Assembly (NCBI RefSeq): GCF_021390515.1
Contig: NZ_JAJUXI010000011.1
Location: 1-64,000 of the forward strand
Source: Dyadobacter sp. CY326
GTDB lineage: Bacteria > Bacteroidota > Bacteroidia > Cytophagales > Spirosomataceae
Direction: 5' to 3'
Length of the DNA: 64,000 nucleotides
Under the pieces are notes generated by a model. It did no database searches. It saw only the letters and a program-made list of their open reading frames with translations, and was not told the DNA's origin. How positions within the stretch are numbered: the first letter of the stretch is position 1; every line of letters begins with the position of its first letter. The position numbers were made by a program, and so were the translations under genes. Shown in pieces: positions 63,095 through 64,000 of the stretch.

Positions 63095-64000
63095 ATGAAG
63101 AAAATTTCCCCTTATCAGTTCCTGATTGCCTGTTTTTTGCTGTTGTCCGCATGCACAGGAACCAATGACATTTCAAAAGAGCAAGCGCAAAAGATCGGCA
63201 TTTCCTGGAAGCTCATTTCTAACCTGATAGAGCCTGCGCATAGTTTTCAGGCAAAATTTACCATCAAAAACGGCAGTGATTTTACATTGGACGGCAGCAA
63301 CTGGGCGCTGTTTTTCAACATGTCGCCCCGCCCGATCCAAAGCAACAAAACGCCTCAGCCCGCTGTTGTTGAGCACATTAACGGCGATTGGTATAAAATG
63401 ATTGCTGCAAAGGATTTCAAACTTGCTCCGGGTGATTCCATAACCATTGAATATACTGGTTCAGAAGGCATTATAAAGGAAACGGATGCGCCTATGGGCT
63501 TGTATTTTGTTTTTTATGATAAGGAAGGCAAGGAAAAGGAAATTGTTCAGGTTGCGGATTTTGTAGTGGAGCCGTTTGTTGCCAAGGAGCAGCTACTGCG
63601 CAGCAAAGACGACCTGGTTCCTTTGCAGACGCCGGAACAGCGTTATAAGGATAATCTGAAATTTACGAAACTTGGCGCGGAGCAATTATTGAAGATCATT
63701 CCAAGCCCCGTAAAGATGAGCGCCGGCACGGAAACATTCTCGCTGGACAACAAAGCGACTGTTTATTATCAGAAAGGACTTGAAAAGGAGGCCAAATATT
63801 TAATTGAAAAACTAAAATCCGTAACAGGAACAGACTTTCCGATCCGCGAAGGATTGCCAACGGCTACAACGCCCGCGGCGCCATCCATTGTGCTTAATAC
63901 AGGAAGTGTTTCGGTGAATGGCATTGCGAAAGAAGCTTACAAGCTTGGCGTGAATGCAAGCGGCGTTACCATTACCGGAAGCGACGCGGCTGGTGTGTTT
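63095..64000 (+). CDS. GH20 beta-N-acetylhexosaminidase, 5' part only
   Basis: The gene starts at the ATG giving MKKISPYQFLIACFLLLSAC and is open to the end of the window (302 codons visible). It encodes a lipoprotein (lipobox LSAC, Cys19). Next comes a chitobiase/beta-hexosaminidase N-terminal carbohydrate-binding domain (about 30-165; GISWKLISNLIEPAHSF, and WALFFNMSPRPIQ), then the start of the GH20 N-terminal alpha/beta domain (about 200-302; IIPSPVKMSAG, and VTGTDFPIREG). The catalytic barrel lies outside the window. It would release terminal GlcNAc or GalNAc from glycans at the cell surface or in the periplasm. Confidence 0.85.
   Translation, partial: MKKISPYQFLIACFLLLSACTGTNDISKEQAQKIGISWKLISNLIEPAHSFQAKFTIKNGSDFTLDGSNWALFFNMSPRPIQSNKTPQPAVVEHINGDWYKMIAAKDFKLAPGDSITIEYTGSEGIIKETDAPMGLYFVFYDKEGKEKEIVQVADFVVEPFVAKEQLLRSKDDLVPLQTPEQRYKDNLKFTKLGAEQLLKIIPSPVKMSAGTETFSLDNKATVYYQKGLEKEAKYLIEKLKSVTGTDFPIREGLPTATTPAAPSIVLNTGSVSVNGIAKEAYKLGVNASGVTITGSDAAGVF

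Noticed and set aside
1..64000. tRNA, rRNA, CRISPR arrays and insertion sequences
   Set aside because: Intergenic regions are short. None shows a cloverleaf, rRNA signature, regularly spaced direct repeats or transposase coding sequence.

Overview
The window looks like chromosome of a Bacteroidota bacterium, most likely Cytophagales and of a Dyadobacter-like kind. This is inferred from a SusC/SusD pair, a C-terminal type IX secretion sorting domain, Bacteroidota-style TTTG/TAnnTTTG promoters, many secreted or lipoprotein carbohydrate enzymes, and Bacteroidota-type ThuA and Gfo/Idh/MocA proteins. No rRNA, tRNA, CRISPR array, transposase or integrase was recognised.

Bases 1-2600 hold an Xaa-Pro aminopeptidase and a DUF3800 gene. 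A compact multi-stem RNA-like element lies 4 bases after the DUF3800 stop codon. Bases 2600-13200 (minus strand) hold an apparent operon in the order giant ThuA/sugar-dehydrogenase/HEAT/cupredoxin fusion, SusC, SusD, with an S9 dipeptidyl-peptidase-like gene upstream. Bases 13.4-18.4 kb hold a fused HyuA/HyuB oxoprolinase-type enzyme and an NRAMP-like transporter. An AT-rich gene for a membrane-anchored condensation-type acyltransferase follows at 18.5-20 kb.

Bases 20-26 kb hold an AraC regulator, a second ThuA/dehydrogenase/cupredoxin fusion and a Gfo/Idh/MocA oxidoreductase. Bases 26-29.5 kb (plus strand) carry a GNAT acetyltransferase, a NagX/DUF5009 membrane acyltransferase and a GH125 alpha-mannosidase. 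A truncated HigA-like gene, a TonB-dependent siderophore receptor with a Fur-like site over its promoter, a xylose-isomerase-like TIM barrel protein, a lipoprotein and another AraC regulator follow.

From 49.6 down to 35.25 kb lies a tightly packed minus-strand series of eleven genes: a PfkB-kinase/HAD fusion, two paralogous secreted propeller-plus-unknown-domain proteins, a sialidase-like protein, a DUF3748 protein, mannonate dehydratase UxuA, an SDR, a Bro-N protein, ThuA and a Gfo/Idh/MocA protein. It reads as a hexuronate-linked glycan or glycoside catabolic operon without SusC/SusD. The actual substrate cannot be read from the sequence.

Bases 50.2-56.3 kb are core genome: an ECF sigma factor, a lipoprotein, lgt, yidD, a MoxR ATPase, prmC, ribD and aroE. 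The end of the window (56.5-64 kb, plus strand) carries a 1801-residue S8 protease with a type IX sorting tail, a secreted nucleoside hydrolase and the start of a GH20 beta-hexosaminidase that runs off the edge.

The most noteworthy items are the DUF3800 gene with its adjacent structured element, the two copper-domain sugar dehydrogenase fusions, and the undescribed paralogous propeller enzymes in the uxuA operon. Several large palindromic intergenic repeats also occur.
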